Origin: Serratia marcescens
GTDB lineage: Bacteria > Pseudomonadota > Gammaproteobacteria > Enterobacterales > Enterobacteriaceae
NCBI RefSeq assembly: GCF_006715005.1
Contig: NZ_VFMJ01000001.1
Location: 2,108,001 to 2,172,000, forward strand
Direction: 5' to 3'
Length of the DNA: 64,000 nt
The notes beneath the pieces are model-generated. The model made no database searches. It worked only from the letters and a program-made list of their open reading frames with translations, and was not told the DNA's origin. The position numbers and the translations under genes were made by a program. This document shows, in pieces, positions 35,358 to 45,770 of the stretch. Positions within the stretch are counted from its first letter, which is position 1. Each line of letters opens with the position of its first letter.

Positions 35358-36770
35358 ATGAAAAAGACCAAAATTGTTTGTACCATCGGTCCAAAAACCG
35401 AATCGGAAGAAATGCTGACCAACCTGCTCAATGCGGGCATGAACGTGATGCGTCTCAACTTCTCTCACGGCGATTATGAAGAGCACGGCAACCGCATCAA
35501 GAACATGCGCGCCGTGATGGCGAAAACCGGTATCAACGCCGGCATCCTGCTGGATACCAAAGGCCCGGAAATTCGCACCATGAAACTGGAAGGCGGTAAA
35601 GACGCCTCGCTGGTCGCCGGCCAAACCTTCACTTTCACCACCGACCAGAGCGTGATCGGCAACAGCGATCGCGTGGCGGTCACCTACGCCGGCTTCGCCG
35701 CCGACCTGAAGATCGGCAACACCGTACTGGTTGACGACGGCCTGATCGGCATGGAAGTCACCAACGTGACCGAAAACGAAGTCATTTGTAAGGTGCTGAA
35801 CAACGGCGACCTGGGCGAGAACAAGGGCGTCAACCTGCCGGGCGTTTCCATCCAGCTGCCTGCGCTGGCCGAGAAAGACAAACGCGACCTGATCTTCGGC
35901 TGCGAACAAGGCGTCGACTTTGTGGCGGCGTCCTTCATCCGTAAACGCTCCGACGTGCTGGAGATCCGCGAACACCTGAAAGCCCATGGCGGCGAGCAGA
36001 TCCAAATCATCTCCAAGATCGAAAACCAGGAAGGCCTGAACAACTTCGACGAGATCCTCGAAGCCTCCGACGGCATCATGGTTGCCCGTGGCGACCTGGG
36101 CGTCGAGATCCCGGTCGAAGAAGTGATCTTCGCCCAGAAGATGATGATCGAGAAATGCAACCGCGCGCGTAAAGTGGTGATCACCGCCACCCAGATGCTC
36201 GATTCCATGATCAAGAACCCGCGCCCTACCCGCGCAGAAGCCGGCGACGTCGCCAACGCCATCCTGGACGGTACCGATGCCGTCATGTTGTCCGGCGAGA
36301 GCGCCAAAGGCAAATACCCGCTGGAAGCGGTCAACATCATGGCGACCATCTGCGAGCGTACCGACCGCGTGATGCCAAGCCGCATCGACACCCTGAACGA
36401 TCGTCGCAAGCTGCGCATCACCGAAGCGGTGTGCCGCGGTGCGGTTGAAACCGCAGAGAAACTGGACGCGCCGCTGATCGTCGTCGCTACCAGCGGCGGC
36501 AAATCGGCGAAATCCGTGCGCAAGTACTTCCCGAACGCCGTGATCCTGGCGCTGACCACCAACCAGACCACCGCGCATCAGCTGGTGCTGAGCAAGGGCG
36601 TTATCCCGCAGATGGTCAAAGAAATCGCCTCTACCGATGACTTCTACCGCATCGGTAAAGAGGCCGCGCTGGCCAGCGGCCTGGCGCAGAAAGGCGACGT
36701 CGTGGTGATGGTTTCCGGCGCGCTGGTGCCGAGCGGCACCACCAACACCGCCTCGGTACACGTGCTGTAA
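35358..36770 (+). CDS. pykF: Pyruvate kinase I (PykF)
   Basis: A 470-aa glycolytic enzyme, the fructose-1,6-bisphosphate-activated isozyme, making pyruvate and ATP from [23 protein letters not shown] is the PykF N-terminus. '[14 protein letters not shown]', '[18 protein letters not shown]', the catalytic Lys in '[17 protein letters not shown]' (about 220) and the metal-binding '[13 protein letters not shown]' are all present; the C-terminal allosteric domain includes '[18 protein letters not shown]'. Same length as E. coli PykF. Terminator follows. Confidence 0.98.
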   Translation: MKKTKIVCTIGPKTESEEMLTNLLNAGMNVMRLNFSHGDYEEHGNRIKNMRAVMAKTGINAGILLDTKGPEIRTMKLEGGKDASLVAGQTFTFTTDQSVIGNSDRVAVTYAGFAADLKIGNTVLVDDGLIGMEVTNVTENEVICKVLNNGDLGENKGVNLPGVSIQLPALAEKDKRDLIFGCEQGVDFVAASFIRKRSDVLEIREHLKAHGGEQIQIISKIENQEGLNNFDEILEASDGIMVARGDLGVEIPVEEVIFAQKMMIEKCNRARKVVITATQMLDSMIKNPRPTRAEAGDVANAILDGTDAVMLSGESAKGKYPLEAVNIMATICERTDRVMPSRIDTLNDRRKLRITEAVCRGAVETAEKLDAPLIVVATSGGKSAKSVRKYFPNAVILALTTNQTTAHQLVLSKGVIPQMVKEIASTDDFYRIGKEAALASGLAQKGDVVVMVSGALVPSGTTNTASVHVL

Positions 36771-37314
<544 letters not shown>

Positions 37315-37331
37315 GATAGCTTTGGTTATTG

Positions 37332-37363
37332 AAAACGGCGCACATTGTGCGCCGTTTTTTTTG
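37332..37363 (+). terminator. Terminator after lpp
   Basis: AAAACGGCGCACA/TGTGCGCCGTTTT stem with T8 tail, among the strongest in the window. Confidence 0.93.
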
Positions 37364-37398
37364 CCTGCTCATCGGCCCTGGGGTTCTCCTTCGGCAGA

Positions 37399-37430
37399 TA
37401 AAAAAAAGAGGCTCAGCACGCTGAACCTCT
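37399..37430 (-). terminator. Terminator after ldtE
   Basis: Minus-strand GAGGTTCAG/CTGAGCCTC stem (one wobble pair) followed by T8. Confidence 0.83.
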
Positions 37431-37454
37431 CTTCGACCGCTCAATCCTGCAAAC

Positions 37455-38468
37455 TTAGTTCACCGAACTGATTGGCGCTGCCTTGAATGGGCTCTTATTC
37501 GCCGCAGGCGCTGCTACAGGCGTTAAACTCACCTCAGACGGGCTCTCCCCTACGTTGACCAGCACCGGCATGCCAGAACGGCGTACAACCGCGTTATCGA
37601 ACACGGCGCGATCGGTCTGACCATCCGCAACAAAAGCTTTCTCTGCTTTAGACAGCGCAATCGGCATGGTCTGCGGATCGTCGCTTTCTACCCGCGACAG
37701 CGGCTGATGCACTTCCACATAGCGTTTGCCGTCCGGCTCAACCGAAATCTTCACCGGATCGTTGATCACCTGCACCCGTGTACCACGCGGCACCTGATTG
37801 AACAGCGCTTCGATGTCCGTCGGACGCAGACGAATACAGCCGGAGCTGACGCGCATACCAATACCGAAGTTGGCATTGGTGCCGTGGATCAGGTATTCAC
37901 CGCGCCCCATCGCCAGACGCAGGGCGAACAGCCCCATCGGGTTCTCAGGGCCGGCCGGCACCACCGCAGGTAGCGTCACGCCCTGGGACTGATAGCGTTT
38001 GCGGATGTTGGCGGTTGGCGTCCAGGTCGGGTTAGGGATCTTCTGGCTAATGGAGGTCACTTCCAGCGGCGTGTGCATCCCGGTCTGGCCGATACCGATC
38101 GGATAGACGATCACTTTATTCTCGCCTTTCGGATAGTAGTAAAGGCGCAGCTCGGCCAGGTTGACGATGATCCCTTCACGCTTGGTGTCAGGCAGCAGCA
38201 TTTGGGTCGGAATGGTCAGCACCGTACCCGGCTTAGGCAGGAACGGATCGGTGCCGGGGTTGGCTTCCAGCATGCCCAGCAGGCCAATCTTGTAGTCGGC
38301 GGCAATCGCCTCCAGCGGACGGCCGTCGTTTGGCACGGTATAAGTGGTGTTTTCGCCGATCAGACGGCTGTCCGGCGGCGGCAGCGGGTACTCGGTCGCA
38401 CTGGCGGCCTGCGTGCCGGCCAATACGGTGGCGAAGACCATGCCCATTAAACTCAACGCACGTTTCAT
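37455..38468 (-). CDS. ldtE: L,D-transpeptidase LdtE (YnhG)
   Basis: A 337-aa periplasmic YkuD-type L,D-transpeptidase. Signal peptide to about residue 25; a LysM-like peptidoglycan-binding domain at 45-90; catalytic domain about 95-235 with 'HGTNANFGIGMRVSSGCIRL' holding the active His and the Cys of SSGC. In E. coli, LdtE makes 3-3 meso-DAP crosslinks, while LdtA/B/C attach Lpp. The start at ATG 38468 is preferred over 38474 because GGG at 38475-38477 is then 6 nt away. The C-terminal 100 residues differ from E. coli and are rich in Ser, Val and Pro. Confidence 0.94.
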   Translation of the reverse strand: MKRALSLMGMVFATVLAGTQAASATEYPLPPPDSRLIGENTTYTVPNDGRPLEAIAADYKIGLLGMLEANPGTDPFLPKPGTVLTIPTQMLLPDTKREGIIVNLAELRLYYYPKGENKVIVYPIGIGQTGMHTPLEVTSISQKIPNPTWTPTANIRKRYQSQGVTLPAVVPAGPENPMGLFALRLAMGRGEYLIHGTNANFGIGMRVSSGCIRLRPTDIEALFNQVPRGTRVQVINDPVKISVEPDGKRYVEVHQPLSRVESDDPQTMPIALSKAEKAFVADGQTDRAVFDNAVVRRSGMPVLVNVGESPSEVSLTPVAAPAANKSPFKAAPISSVN

Positions 38469-38707
38469 TATCATCCCTATATTTTTTATGACGGTTCGTC
38501 CCCAAGGCTAGCGAGCGCCCGGCGGCGGGTAAATCAGACAATACCTGATTAATACTAGCAACGCTGGCATCAAAGGCAATAAGTTCTCTAAAAATCAACA
38601 CGTTATAACGTAATCGCCGCCGCTGATTGTCAACGAAACGTCAACGGATAAGCTGCTGAAATATCACTGAATTGGGGATGTTATCTGGGGGGAAAGCGTG
38701 GATTGTA

Positions 38708-38745
38708 AAGGCTCATTGACAAAGCGAATATATCAATGAGCCCTT
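38708..38745 (-). repeat. Inverted repeat downstream of sufE
   Basis: AAGGCTCATTGA (38708-38719) pairs with TCAATGAGCCCTT (38733-38745), one bulge, 13-nt loop. It follows the suf operon but no T run comes after it on the minus strand, so it may stabilise the 3' end or terminate weakly. Confidence 0.45.
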
Positions 38746-38765
38746 AAGGACGGGGGCGTTCAGGC

Positions 38766-39182
38766 TCAGGCCAGCTGAGCGGCTTTACTGCGAATGGCGC
38801 GGATCATCGCCTCCAGCCCCTGTGAACGCGAAGGCGTCAGGTGTTGGCTGAGCGCCAGCTCGGCGAAAAACGGCCGCACATCGAGCTCGACAATCTGCTG
38901 CGGCGTCAATTGGCGATACAGAATAAACACCACCGCCAGCAGCCCTTTGACGATCGCCGCGTCGCTATCGCCGTGAAACTCGACCTGTCCTTGTTCATCG
39001 CGGCGCATCACAATCCACACCTGGCTCTGACAGCCGGAGATCAGGTTGCCGGCCTGTCGCTCGGCCTCGTCCAACGGCGGCAATTTGGCGCCGAGTTCAA
39101 TCACGTACAGGTATTTTTCCTCCCAGTTCAAACAGCGGGAGAAATTACGCACCAATTTATCTTTGTCCGGCAAATTCGCCAT
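38766..39182 (-). CDS. sufE: Cysteine desulfuration protein SufE
   Basis: A 138-aa sulfur acceptor that takes persulfide from SufS and hands it to SufBCD. The acceptor Cys is in '[13 protein letters not shown]' near residue 51. N-terminal '[20 protein letters not shown]' is typical. Last gene of the operon, 36 bp after sufS. Confidence 0.96.
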   Translation of the reverse strand: MANLPDKDKLVRNFSRCLNWEEKYLYVIELGAKLPPLDEAERQAGNLISGCQSQVWIVMRRDEQGQVEFHGDSDAAIVKGLLAVVFILYRQLTPQQIVELDVRPFFAELALSQHLTPSRSQGLEAMIRAIRSKAAQLA

Positions 39183-39218
39183 GGGGATCCTTTTGTACCG
39201 CCGGGGACGCGCCCCGGC

Positions 39219-40441
<1,223 letters not shown>

Positions 40442-40445
<4 letters not shown>

Positions 40446-41728
40446 GCAGCCTCCCCCGGCAGGCGCTGGGCGATGCGCGCCAGCACCCGTTCCCGGATGG
40501 TGTCATTGGCGATGCCTTCGGTCAGCTCTGCGGCGAAGGCGAAGATGATCATCTGCTGCGCCGCGTGTTTGTCGATGCCGCGCGACTGCAGATAGAACAG
40601 CTGCTCTTCATCGATGCGCCCCACGGTGGCGCCGTGGCTGCATTTGACGTCGTCGGCGTAGATCTCCAGCTGCGGCTTGGTATCCACCTCCGCCACCTTC
40701 CCCAACAGCAGGTTATGGTTGGTCATCTGGCCGTCGGTTTTGATCGCGTGCTTGGCCACTTTGATCATGCCGTTGAACACCGCCTTGCCGCGATCGCTGA
40801 CCACGGTTTTATGCAGCTGACGGCTCTCGCAATAACCTTTGTTGTGCTCCAGATAGGTGCGGGTATCGCAGATCTCTTTGCCCACCGGCAGCACCAGGCT
40901 GTTGATTACCAGGTTCGCGCCTTCGCCGTTCAGCTGCGCGCTGGTGTTGTGCCGCGTCAGACCGGCGCCCAGCAGGAAGCTGTCGCTTTTCACCCGCGCG
41001 TCGCGGCCGATAACCAGATCGTTATGGGCAAAGTGGTAGCTCGGCTGGCTCTCAAACGCCAGCTTGCAGTGCAACAGCCCGGCGTTGTCCGCCACGTTGG
41101 CGGTCAGGCGCGCGCCGGTGAAGTGCGCGGCCTCGCCCAGGCTGACATAGTGTTCAATCACTTCCGCCTCAGCCCCGCGCCCAATCTCCAGATGATGGCG
41201 GTGATGCACGGTGTTCACTTCGCCGCTGGCGCCGCGTCCGCTGCTGATATGCAGCAGGTACAGCGGGCGAGCCGGGGCCTTGCCGGCCGGCAGGCGAATC
41301 AGGCTGGTTTCCTGTGCCAGACTTTCGGTCAGGTGCAGGAAAATCTCCGGCTGGACCGGCTCCGGCAGCGCCTGCGGCGTGCCGTAGGCAGTCAATTCAA
41401 ACTGGTAGTCGCCCAGTTCGCTATCGCTGAGTGCGGCGCTGTAGCGGCCGTCGATAAACACCAGCCGACAGGCATCGATGCCAAGCGCCAGCGCCTCAAG
41501 CTGCTCTGCGCTCACCGGCGCGGGCTGCGGATCGAGGAACTGCTGTTCCAGCAGGCTCTCCAGCGGCGTGTATTTCCAGTTTTCATGCTTGCGCGTCGGC
41601 CAGCCGAGGCGCAGCGCCTGCTGCCAGTGCGCCAACGCATGCGGCGAACGCTCGCCGCCGCGGCCTTCGAACAGGCGATACAGCTGCTGCAGCGCGTTTG
41701 AATTACTGTTGGTCGGTAAGCCAGCCAT
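40442..41728 (-). CDS. sufD: Fe-S assembly protein SufD
   Basis: A 428-aa beta-helix protein, partner of SufB in the SufBC2D scaffold. N-terminal [20 protein letters not shown] and '[16 protein letters not shown]'-like sequence (here [19 protein letters not shown]) match SufD. The conserved His of the SufB-SufD interface lies in '[20 protein letters not shown]'. About five residues longer than in E. coli, mainly near the N-terminus. It overlaps sufC by 26 bp. Confidence 0.96.
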
Positions 41729-42449
41729 AGCCCTGCTCCTCCAACTGTTTCACCAGCGAGAAATCGCCGGATTTGACGATGCGCCCCTGGGACAGCACGT
41801 GTACGTAATCCGGCTGGATGTAGTCCAGAATGCGCTGATAGTGAGTCACGATGATAAAAGCGCGCTTGCCGTCCCGCAGCGAGTTGACGCCGTTGGCGAC
41901 GATCTTGAGCGCATCGATGTCTAGACCGGAGTCGGTTTCATCGAGAATGCACAGATCCGGCTCCAGCGCCGCCATCTGCAGAATGTCGTTGCGCTTTTTC
42001 TCGCCGCCGGAGAAACCGACGTTGACCGAACGGGTCAACAGATCGGCCGGCATGTCCAGCAGCGCAATTTTCTCTTCGATGAAATCGGCGAAGTCAAAAC
42101 GATCCAGCGGCTCCTGCTCGCGGTATTTGCGCACCGCGTTGACCGAGGTCTGCAGGAAGAAGTGGTTGCTGACGCCGGGGATCTCCACCGGGTACTGGAA
42201 GGCCAGAAACACGCCCTCGCCGGCGCGATCTTCCGGATCCAGTTCCAGCAGGTCCTTGCCCTTGAAAGTGACTTCCCCTTCGGTCACTTCGTACTCTTCA
42301 CGCCCCGCCAGCGTGGCGGACAGCGTGCTCTTGCCCGAGCCGTTCGGCCCCATGATGGCATGCACTTCGCCCGGTTTGATCTCCAGATCCAATCCCTTGA
42401 GGATCTCGTTGCCTTCCACGCTGACTTTCAAATTCTTGATGCTTAACAT
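41703..42449 (-). CDS. sufC: Fe-S assembly ATPase SufC
   Basis: A 248-aa ABC-type ATPase that drives conformational change of SufBCD. Walker A 'GPNGSGKST' near 34-42, signature 'GFSGGEKKRNDILQM' and Walker B 'LCILDETDSGLDIDALKI' (Asp-Glu) are present. It has no membrane partner, as expected for SufC. Confidence 0.98.
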   Translation of the reverse strand: MLSIKNLKVSVEGNEILKGLDLEIKPGEVHAIMGPNGSGKSTLSATLAGREEYEVTEGEVTFKGKDLLELDPEDRAGEGVFLAFQYPVEIPGVSNHFFLQTSVNAVRKYREQEPLDRFDFADFIEEKIALLDMPADLLTRSVNVGFSGGEKKRNDILQMAALEPDLCILDETDSGLDIDALKIVANGVNSLRDGKRAFIIVTHYQRILDYIQPDYVHVLSQGRIVKSGDFSLVKQLEEQGYGWLTDQQ

Positions 42450-42492
42450 GCTGTGTCCTCAGATAGCGCCGACGGCGCTAAAAATGCGGCGA

Positions 42493-43989
42493 TTAACCCA
42501 CGCTGTGTTCCAGGCTGATGGCCAGAAGTTTCTGCGCCTCGACGGCGAACTCCAGCGGCAGCTCGGAGAAAACGTCCTTGCAGAAACCGTTGACGATCAT
42601 CGAAATGGCGTCATCCTCGCTGATGCCGCGCTGCAGGCAGTAGAACAGCTGGTCGTCGCCGATCTTCGAGGTGGTGGCTTCGTGCTCCAGCTGAGCGCTG
42701 TTGTTGCGCGCTTCAACGTAAGGGAACGTGTGGGCACCGCTGTCCGGCCCGATCAGCATCGAGTCGCACTGGGTAAAGTTACGGGCGTTTTCCGCCCCCG
42801 GCAGGATTTTCACCAGGCCGCGATAGGTGTTCTCGCTGTGGCCGGCGGAAATGCCTTTGGCGATGATGGTCGACTTGGTGTTTTTGCCGATGTGGATCAT
42901 CTTGGTGCCGGTGTCCGCCTGCTGATGGCCGCTGGTCAGCGCCACCGAGAAGAATTCGCCGATCGAATTGTCGCCCTGCAGAATCACGCTCGGGTATTTC
43001 CAGGTGATGGCCGAGCCGGTTTCCGACTGGGTCCAGGACATTTTCGAGCCGGCGCCTTCGCACAGCGCGCGCTTGGTGACGAAGTTGAGGATACCGCCCT
43101 TGCTCTCGCCGCCGGAGAACCAGTTCTGCACCGTCGAGTATTTCACTTCGGCGTCTTTATGCAGGATCACTTCCACCACCGCTGCGTGCAACTGGTAGCT
43201 GTCGCGCACCGGGGCGGAACAGCCTTCGATGTAGCTGACATAGCTGCCTTCGTCGGCGATCAGGATGGTGCGCTCGAACTGGCCGGTTTTGGCGGCGTTG
43301 ATACGGAAATAGGTCGACAGCTCCATCGGGCATCGCACGCCTTTCGGCACATAGACGAAGGTGCCGTCGGAGGCTACTGCGGCGTTCAGCGCGGCGAAGA
43401 AGTTATCGTTGGAGGGCACCACGCGCCCCAGGTACTGACGCACCAGATCCGGGTATTCCTGAATCGCTTCGCCGAACGAGCAGAAGATCACCCCGCTCTC
43501 CGCCAGTTTTTCACGGTAGGTGGTAGCGACCGAGACCGAGTCGAAGATGGCGTCCACCGCCACTTCGCTGCCCTCGCGCACCGGCACCCCGAGCTGATTG
43601 AACGCCAGCTCCACTTCGCTGGTCAGGTAATCTTTTTCCGTCGCCGCGCCCGGCTGCTGCTCGGCGCCGGGTTGCGAACCGCAGGCGTCGTCGCAGCTGC
43701 CGCAGGAGGGCGCCGAATAGTAACTGTAGTCCTGGTAGTTCAGGCGATCGTAATTGGCCTTCAGCCAGTGCGGCTCTTCCATCTGCAGCCAGGCGCGGTA
43801 GGCCTCGAGGCGGAATTCCAGCATCCACTCGGGTTCGTTGCGCTTGGCCGAGATGGCGCGCACCACCTCTTCGTTGATGCCTTTGGCCAACTCATCGGTT
43901 GCCAGCTGGGTGAAGAAACCTTCTTTGTAGCGACCTTCGCTGACCCAAGCCTGCACTTCATTAGGCATTTCTACATTGCTTCGTGTCAT
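42493..43989 (-). CDS. sufB: Fe-S cluster scaffold SufB
   Basis: A 498-aa core scaffold protein. N-terminal CxxCxxxC motif '[17 protein letters not shown]' at about residues 100-116; the beta-helix core begins near 150, and '[17 protein letters not shown]'-type sequence, '[19 protein letters not shown]' and '[20 protein letters not shown]' are near identical to E. coli. Start ATG 43989 ([15 protein letters not shown]) lies 14 bp after sufA; the frame extends into sufA but without support. The first 15 residues are divergent between genera. Confidence 0.96.
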   Translation of the reverse strand: MTRSNVEMPNEVQAWVSEGRYKEGFFTQLATDELAKGINEEVVRAISAKRNEPEWMLEFRLEAYRAWLQMEEPHWLKANYDRLNYQDYSYYSAPSCGSCDDACGSQPGAEQQPGAATEKDYLTSEVELAFNQLGVPVREGSEVAVDAIFDSVSVATTYREKLAESGVIFCSFGEAIQEYPDLVRQYLGRVVPSNDNFFAALNAAVASDGTFVYVPKGVRCPMELSTYFRINAAKTGQFERTILIADEGSYVSYIEGCSAPVRDSYQLHAAVVEVILHKDAEVKYSTVQNWFSGGESKGGILNFVTKRALCEGAGSKMSWTQSETGSAITWKYPSVILQGDNSIGEFFSVALTSGHQQADTGTKMIHIGKNTKSTIIAKGISAGHSENTYRGLVKILPGAENARNFTQCDSMLIGPDSGAHTFPYVEARNNSAQLEHEATTSKIGDDQLFYCLQRGISEDDAISMIVNGFCKDVFSELPLEFAVEAQKLLAISLEHSVG

Positions 43990-44003
43990 GTTGATTGCAT
44001 CGC

Positions 44004-44375
44004 TCAAACGCCAAAGCTCTCGCCGCACCCGCAGGCATGCTGAGCTTTAGGGTTGTTGAATTTGAATATCTGATTCAGCCCTTCGCGGACGTAATCTACC
44101 GTGGTGCCATCGATGAACGGCATCGCCTTCAGCGGCACATAGAGTTTGGCGCCGTCGCGCTCAAACAGCAGATCGTCATCGGCGGGTTCGCGGGTCAGAT
44201 CCAGCACATAGGCAAAGCCGGCGCAGCCGGATTGTTTCACCCCTAGCTGCAGCCCTTTCACCTGCGGATCCTGCTGCATCAGTTTCGTTATTTGTCGTAC
44301 GGCGCTGTCGCTGAGCGAAATGCCTTGCCAGACATTTTCATCCAGAGAAAAGGTGCCGACATTTTCCGTTTGCAT
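44004..44375 (-). CDS. sufA: A-type Fe-S carrier SufA
   Basis: A 123-aa A-type carrier accepting clusters from SufBCD. The three conserved cysteines are in '[14 protein letters not shown]' and the C-terminal '[11 protein letters not shown]'. Start [20 protein letters not shown] at 44375, preceded on the minus strand by GAGGT. First gene of sufABCDSE, with a Fur-type palindrome about 57 bp upstream. Confidence 0.96.
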   Translation of the reverse strand: MQTENVGTFSLDENVWQGISLSDSAVRQITKLMQQDPQVKGLQLGVKQSGCAGFAYVLDLTREPADDDLLFERDGAKLYVPLKAMPFIDGTTVDYVREGLNQIFKFNNPKAQHACGCGESFGV

Positions 44376-44420
44376 AGGGTCTACCTCACACTCGTGTTTG
44401 GCCACAGCCAATCTGGGTTG

Positions 44421-44450
44421 CTTATATGTTAGTGATAACGATTATCACTT
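44421..44450 (-). promoter_or_regulatory. suf operon promoter with Fur-type box
   Basis: GTGATAA-CGA-TTATCAC (44432-44448) has perfect 7-bp arms typical of Fur boxes, and TATAAG (44426-44421 on the minus strand) is a likely -10. Fur repression of suf is well established in E. coli. IscR and OxyR sites are expected upstream but I cannot assign them by eye. Confidence 0.75.
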
Positions 44451-44474
44451 CAACCGTTTGTTTTGCGGGGGTAT

Positions 44475-44860
44475 CCGCCGCCAGCGCGGTTTTTCGCTGC
44501 GGCGTGCGGCAAGCCAGCGGGACATTCGTGGCGGCTTGCGGCGTCCGGCGGCAAGGTGTGCATGCTATCCCTATGAATTTATTATCTATCCTGCATCACC
44601 GTACCGCACTCCCCGGTGGCCCGTCAGCGTTACAGCGCTGCGGTGCGTTGCCGATCTAAACATTCATAGAAAATACCTATTTCTGCATTCTGTCTGTCGT
44701 AAATGTGCGTTTATCGGCATTTCGTGGCGCTGCGCAAGCGCGCAACCCTCAGGTTAAAGTTTAGTCGCTCAGGATTAAGTTGGGGCGGCGGCGGTCTTTT
44801 ACCCTTCCGCGCAATAAAAAAACGCCACGCCGGGGATTGATCGGCAACGCGGCAGTTTAT
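44475..44860. other. sufA-ORF(44904) intergenic region with hairpins
   Basis: No recognisable gene. Two GC-rich inverted repeats lie at 44476-44504 (CGCCGCCAGCG with CGCTGCGGCG) and 44506-44542 (GCGGCAAGCC with GGCTTGCGGC, one mismatch). A weak minus-strand terminator-like element with T7 is near 44816-44850. Confidence 0.4.
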
Positions 44861-44877
44861 ATGATAATGATTATCAT
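44861..44877. promoter_or_regulatory. Fur-type box upstream of the 134-aa gene
   Basis: ATGATAA-TGA-TTATCAT has perfect 7-bp arms and closely fits the Fur consensus GATAATGATAATCATTATC. It is 27 bp before the start codon at 44904. Confidence 0.8.
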
Positions 44878-44903
44878 TCAGTTTGAATTTGAGCGCGAAG
44901 CCA

Positions 44904-45308
44904 ATGACTCTTTCGATCAACGCATGGTTACTGGGCAAGATTGATGACTACAAATTCAGCGTGCGCGACGCCACGGTGGACTTTTATATGGCCGAAGCGG
45001 CGCTGCGGCGCCCGGAATGCAATATCGACCACCTGAAGCGGTACAACAGCGTCAGCCTCACCATGGCCAATCTGTGCCTGGAGAACGGCGACGATGACAG
45101 CTACCTGCACGCGCTCAGCAAGCTGCACAACCGGCTGATCGTCGAGATCAACAATCCGCAGCGCTGCCAGCTGTTTCGGGTGCAAAGCTATCACTTCGCC
45201 CGCCACACGCTGACGCTGATCTGCCAAAAGTATGCGATGGAAGGCACCTGGGAGAAGGCGAACGCGTTTCAGAAGGACTTCGTCAAACGCGTACCGTTTC
45301 AGCTGTAA
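44904..45308 (+). CDS. Unrecognised protein behind a Fur box
   Basis: A 134-aa protein starting MTLSINAWLLGKIDDYKFSV. I do not recognise the family. It is predicted to be soluble and mostly helical, with no signal peptide or membrane segment; it holds four cysteines (in 'RPECNID', 'ANLCLENGD', 'PQRCQLFRV' and 'TLICQKYAM') and several His. Charged helix 'DSYLHALSKLHNRLIVEINN' lies in the middle. A strong Fur-type palindrome sits directly upstream, so it is probably made under iron limitation. The ribosome binding site is weak; an in-frame TTG at 44883 is a less likely start. It is not at this place in E. coli as I know that map, where ydiH lies near sufA. Confidence 0.72.
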   Translation: MTLSINAWLLGKIDDYKFSVRDATVDFYMAEAALRRPECNIDHLKRYNSVSLTMANLCLENGDDDSYLHALSKLHNRLIVEINNPQRCQLFRVQSYHFARHTLTLICQKYAMEGTWEKANAFQKDFVKRVPFQL

Positions 45309-45353
45309 AGCGAAAGGCTCCGCAGGCCGGCAGCCTGCGGAAACCGGCGAGAA

Positions 45354-45770
45354 TCAGTCGATAACCGCCGTGGTCAGACGCGAGGTGCAGCACAGCCGAT
45401 CGCGCGCGTCGAAGATCTCGATTTGCCACACCTGATGGCGACGGCCGACGTGCAGTGCGCGACATACCCCGCGCACCTGGCCATCGAACATCGCGCGCAG
45501 GTGGTTGGCGTTGATCTCCAGCCCCACCACTTTCTGCTCGCCCTCACTGCACAGGTAACCGGCCATCGATCCCATCGATTCCGCCAGCACCACCGACGCC
45601 CCGCCGTGCAACAGCCCGAACGGCTGGCGGGTACGGCCATCGACCGGCATGGTGGCCTCGAGGAAATCCTCGCCCAATTGGGTAAACTCGATGCCCACAT
45701 GGCTGACCATGCAGCCGTCGCCGGCGCGGTTCAGCTGCTCCAGCGATGTTTCACGTTTCCACAATTTCAC
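45354..45770 (-). CDS. menI: 1,4-dihydroxy-2-naphthoyl-CoA hydrolase MenI
   Basis: A 138-aa hot-dog-fold thioesterase of the YdiI type, acting in menaquinone synthesis. 'TRQPFGLLHGGASVVLAESM' contains the catalytic Glu and the HGG substrate loop; 'VVGLEINANHLR' and 'GRRHQVWQIEIFD' complete the family pattern. Its ATG overlaps the ydiJ stop by 4 bp, so the two are co-translated. Confidence 0.95.
   Translation of the reverse strand: MKLWKRETSLEQLNRAGDGCMVSHVGIEFTQLGEDFLEATMPVDGRTRQPFGLLHGGASVVLAESMGSMAGYLCSEGEQKVVGLEINANHLRAMFDGQVRGVCRALHVGRRHQVWQIEIFDARDRLCCTSRLTTAVID

Noticed and set aside
41851..44043. 730-codon open frame on the plus strand opposite sufB and sufC
   Set aside because: It is the mirror of high-GC coding sequence; the minus strand encodes near-identical SufC and SufB, and the plus frame has no ribosome binding site or known family.
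44429..44659. Small ORFs in the sufA upstream region
   Set aside because: They cross GC-rich hairpins and Fur-box DNA, lack ribosome binding sites and have low-complexity composition.
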